64,000 nt of DNA, taken from NCBI RefSeq assembly GCF_003096555.1, contig NZ_QEKM01000001.1, positions 2,666,001 through 2,730,000 on the forward strand. The letters are read 5' to 3'. Origin of the DNA: Simplicispira sp. 125. Lineage in GTDB: Bacteria; Pseudomonadota; Gammaproteobacteria; Burkholderiales; Burkholderiaceae_C. A program made the translations under genes and the position numbers. Shown here in pieces: positions 35,156 through 48,535 of this stretch. Position 1 is the stretch's first letter. Each line of letters opens with the position of its first letter. The notes beneath the pieces are model-generated. The model saw only the letters and a list, made by a program, of their open reading frames with translations, did not search any database and was not told where the DNA came from.

Positions 35156-37363
35156 ATGACCGATCGCACCACCGTCCACGGCCTGCAAGTGGCTACTCCC
35201 CTGCTCCGCTTCATCGAAGACCAGGTTCTGCCCGGCACCGGCATCGACAAGGCAGTTTTCTGGAAGGGCTTTGACGCCATCGTGACCGACCTGGCGCCGC
35301 GCAACCTCGCCCTGCTGGCCGAGCGCGACCGCCTGCAGACTGAGCTGGACACCTGGCACAAGGCCAACCCCGGCCCCATCAAGGACATGGTGGCTTACCG
35401 TGGCTTCCTGGAGAAGATCGGTTACCTGGTGCCTCAACCTGCCAACGTGCAGACCACCACGGCCAACGTAGATGACGAACTGGCCGTGCAGGCCGGCCCA
35501 CAGCTGGTGGTGCCCATCCTGAACGCCCGCTACGCCCTGAACGCCGCCAACGCACGCTGGGGCAGCCTGTACGACGCGCTGTACGGCACGGATGCCATTC
35601 CCGAGACCGATGGCGCCGAAAAGGGCCAGGGCTATAACCCCGTGCGTGGCGCCAAGGTGATTGCCTTTGCGCGTGACGTGCTCGACCAGTCGGCCCCCCT
35701 GGCCAGCGGCTCGCACAAGGACGCCACCGGCTACCGCGTGGAGAATGGCCAGTTGGTGGTCTCGCTGGCGGGCGGCAGCACCGGTCTGAAAGACCCAGCA
35801 CAGTTCAAGGGCTACCAGGGCGACGCTACCCAGCCCACATCGGTACTGCTGCAGCACAACGGCCTGCACCTGGACATCCAGATCAACCGCAGCACGCCCA
35901 TTGGCAAATCTGACGCAGCAGGCGTCAGCGATGTGGTGCTGGAAGCGGCCCTGTCCACCATTCTTGATCTGGAGGATTCGGTCGCCGCCGTGGATGCCGA
36001 GGACAAGGTGCTGGGTTACCGCAACTGGCTGGGCATCATCCAGGCGACCCTGACCGAACAGGTCGCCAAGGGCGGCAAGACCTTTACCCGTGGCCTGAAC
36101 CCCGACCGTCTGTACACCGCACCCAATGGCGCCGCCGAGGCCGTGCGCCTGCATGGCCGCTCGCTCATGTTCCTGCGCAACGTGGGCCACCTGATGACCA
36201 ATCCGGCCATCCTGTACACCGACGCGCAGGGCGTTCAGCGCGAGATTCCCGAAGGCATCATGGACGCCGTGGTCACCACGACCATCGCGCTGCACGACCT
36301 GCAGGGCCATGGCAAGGACGGCATCCGCAACTCGCGCAAGGGCAGCGTCTACATCGTCAAGCCCAAGATGCACGGCCCGGCCGAAGTGGGCTTTGCCGCC
36401 GAGCTGTTCGGCCGCGTCGAAAAGCTGCTGGGCTTGCCAGACAGCACGGTCAAGCTGGGCATCATGGACGAGGAGCGCCGCACCTCCGTCAACCTCAAGG
36501 CCTGCATTGCTGCCGCACTGAGCCGTGTGGCGTTCATCAACACGGGTTTCCTCGACCGCACAGGCGACGAAATGCACACCGCCATGCACGCGGGCCCGAT
36601 GATCCGCAAGGGCGACATGAAGACCAGCGCCTGGATTGCCGCCTACGAGAAGAACAACGTGCTGGTCGGCCTCTCGTGCGGCCTGCGCGGCAAGGCGCAA
36701 ATCGGCAAGGGCATGTGGGCCATGCCCGACCTGATGGCCGAAATGCTCAAGCAGAAAATCGCCCACCCCAAAGCTGGCGCCAACACTGCCTGGGTGCCCA
36801 GCCCCACTGGCGCAACGTTGCATGCCCTGCACTACCACCAGGTCAACGTCAGCGACATCCAGATGGAGCTGGAAAAAACCGACTTCAACGCCGTGCGCGA
36901 CGACCTGTTGACCGGCCTGCTCACCATCCCCGTTACCGCCAGCCCGAACTGGAGCGACGCCGAAATCCAGCAGGAGCTCGACAACAATGCGCAAGGCATT
37001 CTGGGTTACGTGGTGCGCTGGGTGGACCAGGGCGTAGGCTGCTCCAAGGTGCCCGACATCCACAACGTCGGCCTCATGGAAGACCGCGCCACGCTGCGTA
37101 TCAGCAGCCAGCACATGGCCAACTGGCTTTTGCATGGTGTGGTGAGCGAAGGCCGCATCCAGGCGACCTTCCAGCGCATGGCCGCCGTGGTGGACCAGCA
37201 AAATGGCAGCGACCCGCTGTACCAACGCATGGCGGGCAACTTCGAGACCAGCATGGCTTACAAGGCCGCGTGCGAACTCGTTTTCAAGGGCCTGGAGCAG
37301 CCCAGCGGCTACACCGAGCCCCTGCTGCACGCTTGGCGTCTGAAGGTCAAGGCGGCATCCTGA
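35156..37363 (+). CDS. glcB: Malate synthase G
   Basis: This 735-residue cytoplasmic enzyme condenses glyoxylate with acetyl-CoA to malate (glyoxylate/glycolate pathway). Its length and sequence match the G isoform, not the 530-residue A isoform. Recognisable stretches are [20 protein letters not shown], the catalytic [44 protein letters not shown] and [14 protein letters not shown]. Start ATG 35156 follows AAGAAGG. It is monocistronic, with its own terminator. Isocitrate lyase is not in the window. Confidence 0.97.
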   Translation: MTDRTTVHGLQVATPLLRFIEDQVLPGTGIDKAVFWKGFDAIVTDLAPRNLALLAERDRLQTELDTWHKANPGPIKDMVAYRGFLEKIGYLVPQPANVQTTTANVDDELAVQAGPQLVVPILNARYALNAANARWGSLYDALYGTDAIPETDGAEKGQGYNPVRGAKVIAFARDVLDQSAPLASGSHKDATGYRVENGQLVVSLAGGSTGLKDPAQFKGYQGDATQPTSVLLQHNGLHLDIQINRSTPIGKSDAAGVSDVVLEAALSTILDLEDSVAAVDAEDKVLGYRNWLGIIQATLTEQVAKGGKTFTRGLNPDRLYTAPNGAAEAVRLHGRSLMFLRNVGHLMTNPAILYTDAQGVQREIPEGIMDAVVTTTIALHDLQGHGKDGIRNSRKGSVYIVKPKMHGPAEVGFAAELFGRVEKLLGLPDSTVKLGIMDEERRTSVNLKACIAAALSRVAFINTGFLDRTGDEMHTAMHAGPMIRKGDMKTSAWIAAYEKNNVLVGLSCGLRGKAQIGKGMWAMPDLMAEMLKQKIAHPKAGANTAWVPSPTGATLHALHYHQVNVSDIQMELEKTDFNAVRDDLLTGLLTIPVTASPNWSDAEIQQELDNNAQGILGYVVRWVDQGVGCSKVPDIHNVGLMEDRATLRISSQHMANWLLHGVVSEGRIQATFQRMAAVVDQQNGSDPLYQRMAGNFETSMAYKAACELVFKGLEQPSGYTEPLLHAWRLKVKAAS

Positions 37364-37372
37364 GCCTCACGA

Positions 37373-37432
37373 ACTATCATGTTGATAGCTTCTAACGCTT
37401 GACAGTAAAGCGCTGGAGGCTATTTTTATAGA
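37373..37432 (+). repeat. Interspersed palindrome (intergenic copy) after malate synthase
   Basis: The plus strand shows GATAGCT, AACGCTT, AAGCGCT and GGCTA blocks with spacers of 3, 7 and 3 bases, then a T-rich TATTTTTATAG. It starts ten bases after the glcB stop and precedes the glcB terminator. Confidence 0.87.
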
Positions 37433-37438
37433 AAACAA

Positions 37439-37458
37439 ACGGCGCCTTCGGGCGCCGT
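37439..37458 (+). terminator. UUCG-loop hairpin, probable glcB terminator
   Basis: ACGGCGCC (37439-37446) and GGCGCCGT (37451-37458) pair around TTCG, an especially stable tetraloop. The following TGTGCCTT is only weakly T-rich, so termination may be partial. Confidence 0.7.
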
Positions 37459-37495
37459 TGTGCCTTCTCGGTACCTGCGCCCTACACTGAAGGTC

Positions 37496-37729
37496 ATGCC
37501 GCAACCGCAAGCCCCTTCTGCCGCCCAATGCCCTTTGTGCGGCCAACCCAACCAATGCGCCATGGCGCAAGGCCAGCCCGCAGATGAATGCTGGTGTATG
37601 CACGGCGTGATCACGCCCATGGCACTGGCATCCCTGGCGCTGCAGGAGCGCGGCCAACGCTGCATCTGCCCATCCTGCGGTCGGGGTTTGCAAGTACCAC
37701 CGGGCGCTGCGACAACTGCGCCTTTATGA
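37496..37729 (+). CDS. Cysteine-rich CWC family protein
   Basis: This 77-residue small protein has a CPLCGQPNQCAMAQG start, a DECWCMH centre that gives the family its name, and a final CICPSCGRG, so eight cysteines could bind zinc. Function is unknown. Start ATG 37496 follows GAAGG. Its stop is 28 bases before the tautomerase gene. Confidence 0.82.
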   Translation: MPQPQAPSAAQCPLCGQPNQCAMAQGQPADECWCMHGVITPMALASLALQERGQRCICPSCGRGLQVPPGAATTAPL

Positions 37730-37757
37730 TGCATTTTTTACACGAGGATTACGCCCC

Positions 37758-37946
37758 ATGCCCACGTACCATATCGAGATGATGGAAGGCCGCACCATTG
37801 AGCAAAAACGCAAGCTGGTGGAAGAGATCACCCGTGTTTCTGTCGAAGTTTTGGGTGGATCTCCAGAGTCTGTCGACATTCTCATCACCGATGTGAAGCG
37901 TGAAAACTGGGCCACCGGCGGCAAGCTCTGGCTGGAACGCAGCTAG
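37758..37946 (+). CDS. 4-oxalocrotonate tautomerase family protein
   Basis: This 62-residue protein exposes Pro as residue 1 after Met removal (MPTYHIEMMEGRTIEQKRKL), the catalytic base of this superfamily, and has the typical TRVSVEVLGGSPESVDILIT middle. It probably forms a small oligomer and tautomerises an enol/keto acid; the substrate is unknown. GAGGA precedes the start. A DHA2 exporter gene follows 11 bases later. Confidence 0.92.
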   Translation: MPTYHIEMMEGRTIEQKRKLVEEITRVSVEVLGGSPESVDILITDVKRENWATGGKLWLERS

Positions 37947-37957
37947 GCAAAATCCCC

Positions 37958-39427
37958 ATGCGCAGCACCGATTCCGCGGCCGTGCTGCGTGAGCGCCATG
38001 GCGAGCACTATCGCTGGCTGCTGCTGCTGTCCGTCATGGTCGGCACGATGGCGTCGATCATGTCGTCGACCATCGTCAACGTAGCGATTCCCGACATCAG
38101 CCACCACTTTGTCTTGGGCCAGGCCCGCGCGCAGTGGGTGAGTTCTGGCTTCATGGTCGCCACTACGGCGTCCATGCTCACTACACCATGGCTCCTGTCC
38201 CGCTATGGCTATCGGCACACCTACATCTCGGCCATGGTGCTGTTGCTGCTGGGCGGCATGGCAGGCGGGCTGGCCCACCACTTCAGCCTGGTCATGGTCG
38301 CCCGCGTGGCCGAAGGGCTGGCGGCGGGCATTGTGCAACCGATTCCGGCTGTCATCATCCTGCATGCGTTTCAACCGCATGAGCAAGGTCGGGCAAGCGG
38401 TTTTTTTGGGATGGGAGTGGTGCTGGCGCCAGCTATAGGGCCCAGCATCGGTGGCCTGTTGGTGGACTGGTTTGGCTGGCGGTCCATCTTTTTTATGGTG
38501 GTGCCGTTCTGTATCGCATCGATCGCATTGGCCTGGAAATATGTGCCGGTGAATGCGCCTGGCGGCGTGAGCGCAGACCCAAAAAGTGCTTCGCTCGACT
38601 GGCGCGGCATGGCGCTTGGCACTCTGGGCACGTTGTGCCTGCTCAATGGTCTGGTTTCCCTGCACAGTGGTCCACTTGCCGAGGCCCTTGGCCTGCTGCT
38701 GGGCGCAGTGTTTTCCCTGGTGCTGTTCATCTGGTGGCAGCGCCGTCAGGCGAACACCGGCCGACATCCCTTGATGGATTTGCGCGTATTTGGCTACCGC
38801 TCCTTCGCCATGGGCAGCGTAGTGGCGTTCATCTATGGGACGGCGCTTTTCGGTTCAACCTATCTGCTGCCAGTCTTCATGCAGTTAGGCTTGCAAATGT
38901 CGGCCTCGCTGGTGGGCACCATCATGCTGCCCGCCGGTATTGTGCTGGCCATCACCATCCCCATCGTCGGACGCCTGGCCGACCGGCAATCTACCCAAAT
39001 GCTGGTCAGTATCGGGCTGGCCTTGCTAGCACTTTCTTTTGCGCTCATGCTACTGGTTGGCCTGCAATCAGCGATGTGGATGCTGGTGCTGTTTTCCATC
39101 CTGGGGCGTGTCGGTCTTGGCTTCATCCTGCCTTCACTCAACCTGGGCGCCATGCGCCCCCTGCCCAAGCCTCTGATCTCTCAGGCATCGAGCGCCATCG
39201 GCTTTGTGCGTATGCTCGGCGGCGCGGCCGGCGTCAGCCTCTGCGGTATTGTGCTGGAGTGGCGTATCGCAGCCCACGGCGACGCACTTTCCGTAGCCGC
39301 CAGCAGCCCTGCGCGCGTCACAGCGTTTGGCGAAACCTTCCTGATGCTCGCCGGCCTGTGCCTGCTTGCGCTGGTGGCGGCTTGGCAACTGCGCGAGACA
39401 CCTCCAGCAACCTCCTCCGTTCAATAA
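37958..39427 (+). CDS. MFS multidrug exporter, DHA2 (EmrB/QacA) family
   Basis: This 489-residue inner-membrane protein has about 14 hydrophobic helices. It carries the DHA2 helix-1 pattern SSTIVNVAIPDI, the loop-2 stretch LLSRYGYRHTY and GFFGMGVVLAPAIGPSIGG (motif C), typical of proton-driven drug or solvent exporters. The gene directly follows the tautomerase gene. Its codon use looks somewhat less GC-rich than the neighbouring minus-strand genes; I did not compute this. No regulator is adjacent. Confidence 0.92.
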   Translation: MRSTDSAAVLRERHGEHYRWLLLLSVMVGTMASIMSSTIVNVAIPDISHHFVLGQARAQWVSSGFMVATTASMLTTPWLLSRYGYRHTYISAMVLLLLGGMAGGLAHHFSLVMVARVAEGLAAGIVQPIPAVIILHAFQPHEQGRASGFFGMGVVLAPAIGPSIGGLLVDWFGWRSIFFMVVPFCIASIALAWKYVPVNAPGGVSADPKSASLDWRGMALGTLGTLCLLNGLVSLHSGPLAEALGLLLGAVFSLVLFIWWQRRQANTGRHPLMDLRVFGYRSFAMGSVVAFIYGTALFGSTYLLPVFMQLGLQMSASLVGTIMLPAGIVLAITIPIVGRLADRQSTQMLVSIGLALLALSFALMLLVGLQSAMWMLVLFSILGRVGLGFILPSLNLGAMRPLPKPLISQASSAIGFVRMLGGAAGVSLCGIVLEWRIAAHGDALSVAASSPARVTAFGETFLMLAGLCLLALVAAWQLRETPPATSSVQ

Positions 39428-39462
39428 TTTTCTATCCAAAGCGCTCGTCGCCCGCAAGTTAT

Positions 39463-40254
39463 ATGTGCCAGCTTTTGGGAATGAACTGCAACACGCCCAC
39501 GGACGTGACCTTCAGCTTCACGGGTTTTGCGCAACGGGCCGGACATACCGGCGACCATAGCGACGGCTGGGGCATCGCATTTTTTGAAGACAAAGGTGTG
39601 CGTCACTTTGTGGATCACCAACGTGCGCTCGATTCACCGGTCGCAGACCTCATTCGACGCTATCCAATCCAGAGCTGCAATGTGATTGCACACATTCGCA
39701 AAGCGACCCAAGGCGCCGTCGCACTGCAAAACTGCCATCCTTTTGTGCGGGAACTGTGGGGACGGTATTGGGTTTTTGCGCACAACGGCGACTTGAAGGA
39801 CTTTCGTCCCCTGCTACATGGCAGCTTTCACCCAGTGGGTGCTACCGACAGCGAGCATGCATTTTGCTGGATCATGCAGGAACTGGCCAAGTCCCATGCC
39901 CAGGTGCCCAGTATCAGCGAACTCACACTCACACTCCGTGAGCTGGCGTCGCGCATTGCACCCCATGGTACTTTCAACTTCCTGCTCTCCAACGGCCAAG
40001 CTCTCTGGGCGCACGCCTCCTCCAATCTGTACTTTATCGAGCGTCGCCATCCCTTTGCCAGCGCCCAACTAGCCGACGAAGATTTGCATGTGGATTTCTC
40101 TACGCAGACCTCACCGAGCGACAAGGTTGCCGTCATTGTGACTGCCCCGCTGACACGGGACGAGCCCTGGACCGCCTTTGGGCACCAAGAACTCAAGGTA
40201 TTTGTGGATGGCGCTGTCTTCCATCCAGAAATATCCCGCCCGCAAGCGCCGTAA
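39463..40254 (+). CDS. Class II glutamine amidotransferase (YafJ-like)
   Basis: This 263-residue protein has a catalytic N-terminal Cys (MCQLLGMNCNTPTD) exposed after Met removal, GHTGDHSDGWGIAFFED, AHIRKATQG and the VFAHNGDL motif. It is a free-standing Ntn-hydrolase glutaminase domain without a fused synthetase. The acceptor substrate is unknown. Start ATG 39463 is dictated by the catalytic Cys. It is convergent with the rRNA operon. Confidence 0.92.
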   Translation: MCQLLGMNCNTPTDVTFSFTGFAQRAGHTGDHSDGWGIAFFEDKGVRHFVDHQRALDSPVADLIRRYPIQSCNVIAHIRKATQGAVALQNCHPFVRELWGRYWVFAHNGDLKDFRPLLHGSFHPVGATDSEHAFCWIMQELAKSHAQVPSISELTLTLRELASRIAPHGTFNFLLSNGQALWAHASSNLYFIERRHPFASAQLADEDLHVDFSTQTSPSDKVAVIVTAPLTRDEPWTAFGHQELKVFVDGAVFHPEISRPQAP

Positions 40255-40318
40255 TGCAATTTTTTAAAAACTGCGCTTCAGACTAAGGGTTCTTTCGATA
40301 TCCAGTCCCAGAAACAGG

Positions 40319-40348
40319 AACGCCCCGCTCATTGCTGAGAGGGGCGTT
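40319..40348 (-). terminator. rRNA operon terminator
   Basis: AACGCCCC and GGGGCGTT pair on the minus strand about 15 bases beyond the 5S 3' end, followed by a T-containing tail (CCTGTTTCTGG). Position and stem strength fit the rrn terminator. Confidence 0.82.
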
Positions 40349-40363
40349 GCTGCGCTGTAAGAG

Positions 40364-40477
40364 CCTGACGATGACCTACTTTCACACGGGAACCCGCACT
40401 ATCATCGGCGCAAAGTCGTTTCACGGTCCTGTTCGGGATGGGAAGGAGTGGTACCAACTTGCTATGGTCATCAGGCA
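40364..40477 (-). rRNA. rrf: 5S ribosomal RNA
   Basis: The minus strand begins TGCCTGATGACCATAGCAAG and ends GTAGGTCATCGTCAGGC, with complementary ends (TGCCTGA/TCAGGC) and internal CCCATCCCGAACAGGACCG, diagnostic of 5S rRNA. The length is about 114 bases; the ends are approximate to a few bases. Confidence 0.95.
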
Positions 40478-40598
40478 TAACTTGGTGCTGGGCAGTTTTT
40501 GAGGACTGCCTGGCGAATTCATAGAGTTTGGAATCAGCTTATATTTTGATTGCGACAACTTGGCATAACATCCCTGATCTGGAGAGATCAAAGTTATA

Positions 40599-43477
<2,879 letters not shown>

Positions 43478-43720
43478 CTATAACTTTGACGTCTCTTGCG
43501 AAACATCTCCATCTAATTTTTCAAGGACTTGCAAGGTCTTTCACCTTGCGCGTTATGCCGTAATATGAATGTTTCTTCGGTATTGCTACCTAGAGAACAA
43601 TTCGTCATTACTTGAATAAAACAAAGTTTCATTCGTGTTGACGCAATCAAATTTCATGTTGCTGATGGCACGGTGCATCTTTCGATGCTTTCCATCAGCA
43701 ACGCTGATTCGACTCTATGA

Positions 43721-43734
43721 ATTTTTAAAGAACA
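43721..43734 (-). promoter_or_regulatory. boxA-like antitermination element in the 16S-23S spacer
   Basis: The minus strand reads TGTTCTTTAAAAAT between tRNA-Ala and 23S, close to the boxA consensus for NusB/S10 antitermination. Confidence 0.7.
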
Positions 43735-43831
43735 GCCGATTGATCGAACTATCTCGATCAACAACAAAACAGCCTTTTGCAAAGCTGCTTTGGTGTTGAT
43801 TTGCTGCACTGCCTTGTGCAACTTTGGATGT

Positions 43832-43907
43832 TGGTGGAGGATGACGGGATCGAACCGACGACCCCCTGCTTGCAAAGCAGGTGCTCTCCCAGCTGAGCTA
43901 ATCCCCC
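43832..43907 (-). tRNA. tRNA-Ala (anticodon TGC)
   Basis: The minus strand starts GGGGGATTAGCTCAGCTGGG, has the anticodon loop CTTTGCAAG, the T-arm GGTTCGATCC and an encoded CCA end. It is 76 bases long and located in the rRNA spacer. Confidence 0.96.
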
Positions 43908-43946
43908 AGGAACCGCATTGTCTTCTCACGTGTCGCCCGCAGCACT

Positions 43947-44023
43947 TGGTGGGTCTGGGTGGTCTCGAACCACCGACCCCCGCCTTATCAAGACGGTGCT
44001 CTAACCAACTGAGCTACAGACCC
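43947..44023 (-). tRNA. tRNA-Ile (anticodon GAT)
   Basis: The minus strand starts GGGTCTGTAGCTCAGTTGGT, has the anticodon loop CTTGATAAG, the T-arm GGTTCGAGACC and an encoded CCA end. It is 77 bases long and is transcribed before tRNA-Ala in the spacer. Confidence 0.96.
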
Positions 44024-44125
44024 AGGCCTGCCTCTACTCACTCACATGCTTTCACATATGCGCTTGCAGCGACTTTTTCCAACAACCGATAAGTGTGGGC
44101 GTTCAATTAGAACTGCAGTTTTCCA

Positions 44126-45659
<1,534 letters not shown>

Positions 45660-45887
45660 GATCTTGATAAATTTAAAGTCTTCCGACTTCACTCATAAAA
45701 ACGGAATTGAAGTGAACTTCACTTCTATCTCCATGAGCGTTTAAAGTCTTGCGACTTCAGTTCCAAAAGAACTTCGCAATTCGCTTCAAACGCCCACGCT
45801 TATCGGCTGTATATTTTTAATGTTCCCGCAAAAACCAGATTTGCATCTTTGTTTTTGCCAACTCCGCCGCGATCAGCAGAGCCTCAA

Positions 45888-45917
45888 ATTATAACAGGTT
45901 TTTTTATTTCCTGTCAA
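45888..45917 (-). promoter_or_regulatory. rRNA operon promoter with consensus -35 and -10
   Basis: On the minus strand TTGACA (45912-45917) and TATAAT (45888-45893) are both perfect sigma-70 hexamers, 18 bases apart, with an A-rich spacer. About 230 bases separate it from the 16S start; that leader holds repeated AAGTC..GACTT-type stretches and the 16S processing arm. Confidence 0.88.
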
Positions 45918-46190
45918 CACAAGGGGTCTTTCAACCCCCTGCATCTTTTCACTTCCCATCAGCACCGCAAGCAGCACTTCCGTTCAGCGAAGCCTTGCAT
46001 TGTATACCGGGTTTTTACTCCCCACCACGCAAAACCGAAGATTTTTTATCCGCCCCTCTCAACAATCTCAGCCCAGGCTCTTCAACCCCCAGACCACATC
46101 GGCTCAGTCGCTCTTCCTAGGAAGAACCTCTGTGCAGCGAAGCCCTCGACTGTAGCACAGTATTTCGGCTCCTCGGCTCAAGTTTCGCTT
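45918..46190 (-). other. Gene-free region upstream of rrn with two further promoter-like repeats
   Basis: The region lies between the gshB stop and the main rrn promoter. GGCTTCGCTG occurs twice on the minus strand (near 45985-45994 and 46135-46144), each about six bases downstream of a TACA-containing -10-like element (TATACA at 46001-46006; TGCTACA at 46151-46157). These could be tandem rrn promoters with a shared discriminator. No gene is visible. Confidence 0.45.
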
Positions 46191-47141
46191 TTATTCCTTG
46201 TTCGTCGCTTCTTCCAGGGCATCGATGAACAAGGAGGCTACGTCGCAGCCTGTTTGCTGCTGTATCTCCTGAAAGCAGGTCGGGCTGGTGACATTGATTT
46301 CCGTGACATAGTCACCAATCACATCCACGCCGGCCAGGAGCAATCCACGATCCTGCAAGATGGGGCCCAATGCGTGGGCAATTTCAAAGTCGCGCTCTGA
46401 TAGCGGCCGTGCCACACCCTTTCCGCCGGTGGCCAGGTTGCCACGCACTTCGCTGCCCTGGGGAATACGCGCAAGGCAAAACGGCACGGGGCGACCACCA
46501 ATGATGAGTACTCGCTTATCGCCCTCGACGATTTCGGGGAGGAACTTCTGCACCATCAGGCTTTGTGTTCCACCTCGGTTCAGGGTTTCCGTGATGCTGC
46601 CCAGGTTCATGCCATCCGGCCCTACGCGAAAGATGCCCATGCCCCCCATGCCATCGAGTGGTTTGAGGATGATGTCGCGGTGTTCTGCATGGAAGCGCTG
46701 GATGTCGCGCGCATCGCGCGTCACCAGCGTAGGGCCAATGAATTGCGGGAACTCCATGATGGCCAGCTTTTCTGGGTGGTCGCGCAGGGCGCGCGGCTTG
46801 TTGAACACCCGTGCGCCATCGCGCTCAGCCTGCTCGAGCAGGTGCGTGGCATAGAAATACTCGCTGTCGAAGGGCGGGTCCTTGCGCATGAGCACAGCGT
46901 CAAAATCTGCCAGGGCCACCGCTCGTTCCGTGCGCACACGAAACCAGTCTTCGGCGTGTCCGGTCAGCGCAATGTCGCGCACCTGGGCCATTACGGGCCG
47001 ACCACGCTCCCACATGACATCTTGCGGCTGGCAGGCCGCAAGCGTGTGCCCTCGGCGCTCGGCCTCGCGCATCATTGCGAAGGTGGTGTCCTTGTAGGTT
47101 TTAAAGACTTCGAGTGGGTCGGCAATGAAAAGCAGTTGCAT
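46191..47141 (-). CDS. gshB: Glutathione synthetase
   Basis: This 316-residue ATP-grasp enzyme adds glycine to gamma-glutamylcysteine. Start ATG 47141 gives MQLLFIADPLEVFKTYKDTT, the standard N-terminus and length. ATP-grasp stretches are ILKPLDGMGGMGIFRV, VQKFLPEIVEGDKRVLII and YVTEINVTSPTCFQEI. The gshA partner lies about 3.4 kb upstream on the same strand with benE and kup between them. Confidence 0.97.
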   Translation of the reverse strand: MQLLFIADPLEVFKTYKDTTFAMMREAERRGHTLAACQPQDVMWERGRPVMAQVRDIALTGHAEDWFRVRTERAVALADFDAVLMRKDPPFDSEYFYATHLLEQAERDGARVFNKPRALRDHPEKLAIMEFPQFIGPTLVTRDARDIQRFHAEHRDIILKPLDGMGGMGIFRVGPDGMNLGSITETLNRGGTQSLMVQKFLPEIVEGDKRVLIIGGRPVPFCLARIPQGSEVRGNLATGGKGVARPLSERDFEIAHALGPILQDRGLLLAGVDVIGDYVTEINVTSPTCFQEIQQQTGCDVASLFIDALEEATNKE

Positions 47142-47190
47142 GGTGTGGCTTTGGAAATGACGATTTGAGCGTTGGGCCCCAGCCCCTGCG

Positions 47191-48378
47191 TTACCAGGAT
47201 GCCGTGCCGCGTCGTGCGTACTGTTGCACAAACAGCGCAACGCTGCCGGCCACCACGCCCCAGAAGGCCGATCCAATGCCTCCGATCACTACACCACTGA
47301 GGGTGACCAGAAACGTAATCAGGGCTGCTTCGCGGTGCCCCTCGTCGCGCAAGGCGACAGCCAGGCCGTTGCCGATGGTGCCCAGCAGCGCGAGCCCGGC
47401 GATGCCAATCACCAGTTCCTTGGGAAACGCCGTCAGCAAGCCCGTGACCACAGCACCAAAAATACCAATCAGAACATACAGCGCTCCGCAGGAGACTGCT
47501 GCGGTGTAGCGCCGGTTTGGGTCTTCATCGGCTTCGGGGCCCATGCAGATGGCGGCCGTGATGGCGCTGAAATTGAGAGCGAATGCACCGAAGGGTGCCA
47601 GCACCAGCGTCGCCAAGCCTGTCAGGGTGATCAAACCTGAGACCGGCATGTCGTAACCTGTGGCGCGCATGACCGCCACCCCGGGCAGATTCTGGGACGC
47701 CATGGTGACTACAAACAGGGGCAAGGCCAGGCTGACCAGCGCGCCCCAGGTGAACTGCGGCGTAGTGAATTGGGGCATGGCCAGTTCGAACGCAACTGCC
47801 GACCAGGCCATCTGGCCTTGCAAAGCCGCGTAGGCAATAGCAACGGCCAAAGTGACGACCACGGCATAACGAGGCAACAGTCGGCGCGTGACCAAATAGC
47901 TGGCCAGCATCACCAAAATCAGCGGCAAGGCTGTTTGCGCGGCAGCAAAAGCCTGCAGACCAAACCGCGCCAATACCCCCGCCAACAGGGCGGATGCGAT
48001 TTCCATGGGGATGCGGCCCATGATGCGCTCGAACCAGCCCGTGACGCCCGCCACCGTAATGAGCGCCGCGCAAACCATGAAAGCACCGATCGCCTCGGCC
48101 ATGCTGAAGCCCCCAGCCATGCCCGCAGTGGCCAGGACGGCGGCGCCCGGCGTGGACCAAGCCACCATGACGGGCTTACGCAGCCACAGCGAGGGCACCA
48201 GTGAACACAAGCCCATGCCCAAACCCAGGGCCCACATCCAGGAAGTGACCTGCGCCGGTGTGGCGTGGAAGGCCTGCGCTGCCTGGAAAACGATGGCGAC
48301 CGAACTGGTGAACCCCACCAGCACGGCTACGAATCCGGCAGTGAAGGCCGACAGACTCAGATCTTTGAAAAATCGCAT
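47191..48378 (-). CDS. benE: BenE-family benzoate/proton symporter
   Basis: This 395-residue inner-membrane protein has about 12 hydrophobic segments. Family stretches are AGFVAVLVGFTSSVAIVFQA, WSTPGAAVLA, FVVTMASQNLPGVAVMRATGY and FALNFSAITAAICMGPEA. It is named for benzoate uptake in Acinetobacter; no benzoate catabolic genes are in the window, so the substrate is uncertain. Start ATG 48378 is preferred (MRFFKDLSLSAF); ATG 48387 is possible. An interspersed palindrome lies 66 bases upstream. Confidence 0.88.
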   Translation of the reverse strand: MRFFKDLSLSAFTAGFVAVLVGFTSSVAIVFQAAQAFHATPAQVTSWMWALGLGMGLCSLVPSLWLRKPVMVAWSTPGAAVLATAGMAGGFSMAEAIGAFMVCAALITVAGVTGWFERIMGRIPMEIASALLAGVLARFGLQAFAAAQTALPLILVMLASYLVTRRLLPRYAVVVTLAVAIAYAALQGQMAWSAVAFELAMPQFTTPQFTWGALVSLALPLFVVTMASQNLPGVAVMRATGYDMPVSGLITLTGLATLVLAPFGAFALNFSAITAAICMGPEADEDPNRRYTAAVSCGALYVLIGIFGAVVTGLLTAFPKELVIGIAGLALLGTIGNGLAVALRDEGHREAALITFLVTLSGVVIGGIGSAFWGVVAGSVALFVQQYARRGTASW

Positions 48379-48443
48379 GGGCAGCATCCGGTTACTCGTG
48401 CCAGCGGCAAAGCTGCACAACGCAGCACTCTCTTGCACAAAAT

Positions 48444-48502
48444 TGCTATTTAAATAATAGCTGATAGCGCTTACGGGTAAAGCGAAAGAGGCTAAAAACA
48501 CT
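48444..48502 (+). repeat. Interspersed palindrome (intergenic copy) between benE and kup
   Basis: The plus strand shows GCTATTTAAAT, AATAGCT, AGCGCTT, AAAGCG and GGCTA blocks in the family order. The right core arm is one base imperfect. It lies in the promoter region of benE. Confidence 0.87.
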
Positions 48503-48535
48503 TCAAAAGAGGTGAAAGCCCCCCCGCAGCGTGCC

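Noticed and set aside
35072..37330. A 752-codon minus-strand frame opposite malate synthase G
   Set aside because: The plus-strand product is an unambiguous GlcB; the antisense product has low-complexity His/Gly/Val composition.
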